This document shows positions 62,464 through 64,000 of a stretch of 64,000 nt of DNA, one piece after another. Each line of letters starts with the position of its first letter. Position 1 is the first letter of the stretch. The position numbers and the translations under genes were made by a program. This DNA comes from Bacteroidota bacterium (GTDB lineage Bacteria; Bacteroidota; Bacteroidia; B-17B0; Aurantibacillaceae): contig JAAFIQ010000003.1 of NCBI GenBank assembly GCA_013298715.1, positions 62,001 through 126,000 on the forward strand. The letters are read 5' to 3'. The notes under the pieces are model-generated. The model did no database searches. It was not told where the DNA came from and saw only the letters and a list, made by a program, of their open reading frames with translations.

Positions 62464-63120
62464 TTACTTCTTCTTTTGATCTTTTTTGTATTTCCCTTTT
62501 CGCCATGCATCAATAAATTGTGCCCAGGCGATAGGATTAAGTAACGAAATACTTGGTTGTTGACCAGCGGTGTAAACCTTGGTGTAATAAGCTTGCATTA
62601 CGTATTTATAATTTAGTGCTGCATTTGGCCCAGCGTTTCTCTCTAAATAGGTTAGCGCATCACGCTGCATATTTTTATCAGCGCGCTCATAATCGGTGTC
62701 GTTTAAATTCAAATTTAAAAAGGCTTTTTTAAACTCTTCGCGCGATGGCCATGGGTAAACATCAACGTTTGCTAGTTGTATGGTATCTTTTACTAATATT
62801 TGAATTGCAGAAAAATATTTATTGTTTAGTGTATCAGGAACTTTGTAGTAGGCATTTTTATGTTGAATAGAAATAAATTCTAACTCATCGCCAGGACTAA
62901 CAATAATATTAAAAAAACCATAAAAATCTGTTTTAGTACCACGCTTGGTTCCGGAAATTAATATGGCCACAAGCGGCACAGGTGTTAGGCTATCCTTATC
63001 CAAAACAACCCCCGAAAACTGAATTAAATTATCTGTTTTTTTTGTCGCTATAACTGTCTGTGTCTGTCCAATCTGAGTAACAGAAATAACACATATGAGT
63101 ATTAAAAAAAATTGCTTCAC
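62464..63120 (-). CDS. Exported carboxypeptidase-regulatory-like domain protein
   Basis: A protein of about 218 residues from GTG at 63118-63120 (MKQFFLILICVISVTQIGQTQ), a better signal peptide than the one from an upstream ATG at 63168. A CarboxypepD_reg-like domain follows (IQFSGVVLDKDSLTPVPLVA, GTKTDFYGFFNIIVSPGDEL), then NVDVYPWPSREEFKKAFLN and a helical Lys-rich C-terminus (WRKGKYKKDQKKK). WPSREEFKKAFL is familiar from Bacteroidota hypothetical proteins of this type. No T9SS signal. It is divergent from the beta-barrel gene at 63207. Confidence 0.78.
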   Translation of the reverse strand: MKQFFLILICVISVTQIGQTQTVIATKKTDNLIQFSGVVLDKDSLTPVPLVAILISGTKRGTKTDFYGFFNIIVSPGDELEFISIQHKNAYYKVPDTLNNKYFSAIQILVKDTIQLANVDVYPWPSREEFKKAFLNLNLNDTDYERADKNMQRDALTYLERNAGPNAALNYKYVMQAYYTKVYTAGQQPSISLLNPIAWAQFIDAWRKGKYKKDQKKK

Positions 63121-63206
63121 ATTAATAATAAGTTTAAAATTACAATTTGTTTTACAAATCAAATACAAGTTAACAAATTTTATTAGATAATCCTTATCTT
63201 TACTTT

Positions 63207-63881
63207 ATGAAAACAATGCTGTTAAGCTCACTATTTTGTTTTTTATTTTTAGCAACGGGCGCTCAAATTAAAACTGCGAAGCCAATAAAAACTTATCCAA
63301 AGCATACAAATTTTGGTATTGGCGTAGGTTACACACGCAGTGTAATTTTTTTAAGTAGAAATGTAAAAGAAAATAACGATGCAAGTGGTTTACAAATTAG
63401 TGCAGTTTATGGTGGCGCAAAACTATTTAGATTTAGTGCTGAGTACAGTTATTACTTCCCTATAAAAATTGAACCAACTTGGTTTGATATAAAAGCAAAA
63501 ACATTTGAGGCAAACATGCACATTATAGCAAGATTTAAAAAGAGCGAGGCTTTTTTTTACCCGTTGTTTGGTATAAGTGCAAATTTTTTTCAAGGTTATT
63601 TTACAGGTAGAAATGATTTTCAGAATTTGAGCGACCGTTATGAAGCAAATTCAACGGTTACCCAAAATTGGGTTGGATTAAATATTGGTACAGGTTACGA
63701 ATATTACATCAAGCCTATAAGTTTGTTTTTTGATTATAAGATGCGTGTAGGTCTTGAAGAAGGTAAAAAACAACTAAATATTATGGATGTTTGTTTAATT
63801 GCCGGACTACGTTATAATATTAAAGTACCATCTATTCATAACTTGTACCGAGGCACAAAAAGTAGATACATGATAAATTAA
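63207..63881 (+). CDS. Outer-membrane beta-barrel protein
   Basis: A 224-residue protein with a signal peptide ending FLATGAQ (about residue 19). Strands alternate as in small outer-membrane barrels: TNFGIGVGYTRSVIFL, LQISAVYGGAKLFRFSAEYS, ANMHIIARFKKSEAFFY, PLFGISANFFQGY, VGLNIGTGYEYYIKPISLFF and DVCLIAGLRYNIK. It belongs with the common Bacteroidota barrels of unknown ligand. TATCTTTA at about 63192-63199 may be its -7 element. Confidence 0.78.
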   Translation: MKTMLLSSLFCFLFLATGAQIKTAKPIKTYPKHTNFGIGVGYTRSVIFLSRNVKENNDASGLQISAVYGGAKLFRFSAEYSYYFPIKIEPTWFDIKAKTFEANMHIIARFKKSEAFFYPLFGISANFFQGYFTGRNDFQNLSDRYEANSTVTQNWVGLNIGTGYEYYIKPISLFFDYKMRVGLEEGKKQLNIMDVCLIAGLRYNIKVPSIHNLYRGTKSRYMIN

Positions 63882-63915
63882 TTTTATTTTTGTGTCCTTT
63901 AAAAATGGTTTTTCA

Positions 63916-64000
63916 TTACTCATCAATATCTCTTTTTGGTTTTACATTATATGAACCTGTTACAATTTTAACTAATCTTTTTATTTTGGTTGCATGTTTG
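63916..64000 (-). CDS. Possible C-terminal end of a minus-strand gene
   Basis: The minus strand is open from the window edge to TAA at 63916-63918 and encodes 27 residues, KHATKIKRLVKIVTG-SYNVKPKRDIDE. The basic helix followed by an acidic end is plausible as a protein terminus, but the stretch is too short to be certain. Confidence 0.3.
   Translation of the reverse strand, partial: KHATKIKRLVKIVTGSYNVKPKRDIDE

Overview
The window is a chromosomal stretch from an AT-rich member of the Bacteroidota (Flavobacteriales-like or a related order; I cannot place it further). Reasons: cargo proteins with type IX secretion (T9SS) C-terminal sorting domains of both type A (22435-24114, 45718-48648) and type B (6430-8454, 51389-55405), a PorE-like T9SS protein, a TonB-dependent receptor with a carboxypeptidase-regulatory-like N-terminus, DUF3467/DUF4230/SiaC-family proteins, promoter-like TTTG...TAnnTTTG elements, and few Shine-Dalgarno sequences. 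I found no rRNA, tRNA, CRISPR array, IS element or prophage. Genes are dense; the longest non-coding stretch is about 265 bases (103-367).

Layout. 1-10.2 kb: mostly minus-strand housekeeping and secreted proteins (gcvP, a TPR membrane protein that stops where a SpoIIE phosphatase would begin, DUF3467, a type B T9SS cargo protein, a very basic exported protein, hemW). 10.3-12.4 kb: PorE-like T9SS component. 12.4-18.4 kb: SiaC-family phosphoprotein followed by a five-gene overlapping surface-polysaccharide operon (WcaF-like acetyltransferase, two GT4 glycosyltransferases, asparagine synthase, nucleotide-sugar epimerase). 18.5-26.3 kb: a signalling and surface-uptake block with a PhoB-type regulator, a TonB-dependent receptor, a T9SS-exported right-handed beta-helix-like protein, a small helical protein, a SpoIIE/PP2C phosphatase and a second regulator with a degenerate receiver. 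7-bp units repeated at 11-bp spacing, resembling a Pho box, lie between the receptor and the beta-helix gene. 26.3-31.5 kb: AlgJ/AlgX-like and MBOAT polysaccharide O-acetylation pair, an FtsX/LolE-type permease and a NamZ-type muramidase. 31.5-45.6 kb: mixed housekeeping (hydrolases, RNase R, PgeF, FAD oxidase, TatD, cyclophilin, universal stress protein, EttA). 45.7-55.4 kb: two large T9SS cargo proteins, a DUF2779 nuclease and a DUF4230 protein. 55.4-64 kb: prmA, terC, cytochrome-c peroxidase, beta-barrels, an unusual ABC-F ATPase, and carboxypeptidase-regulatory-like proteins.

Two lipoprotein genes (59212-59856 and the 5' part of 31517-32365) have good signal peptides but no ATG, GTG or TTG start; both seem to begin at ATT. 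The first has no canonical start at all, so a start-codon-based gene finder would miss it. The most system-like region is 18.5-26.3 kb, where two paralogous winged-helix regulators flank an outer-membrane receptor, an exported protein and a phosphatase.
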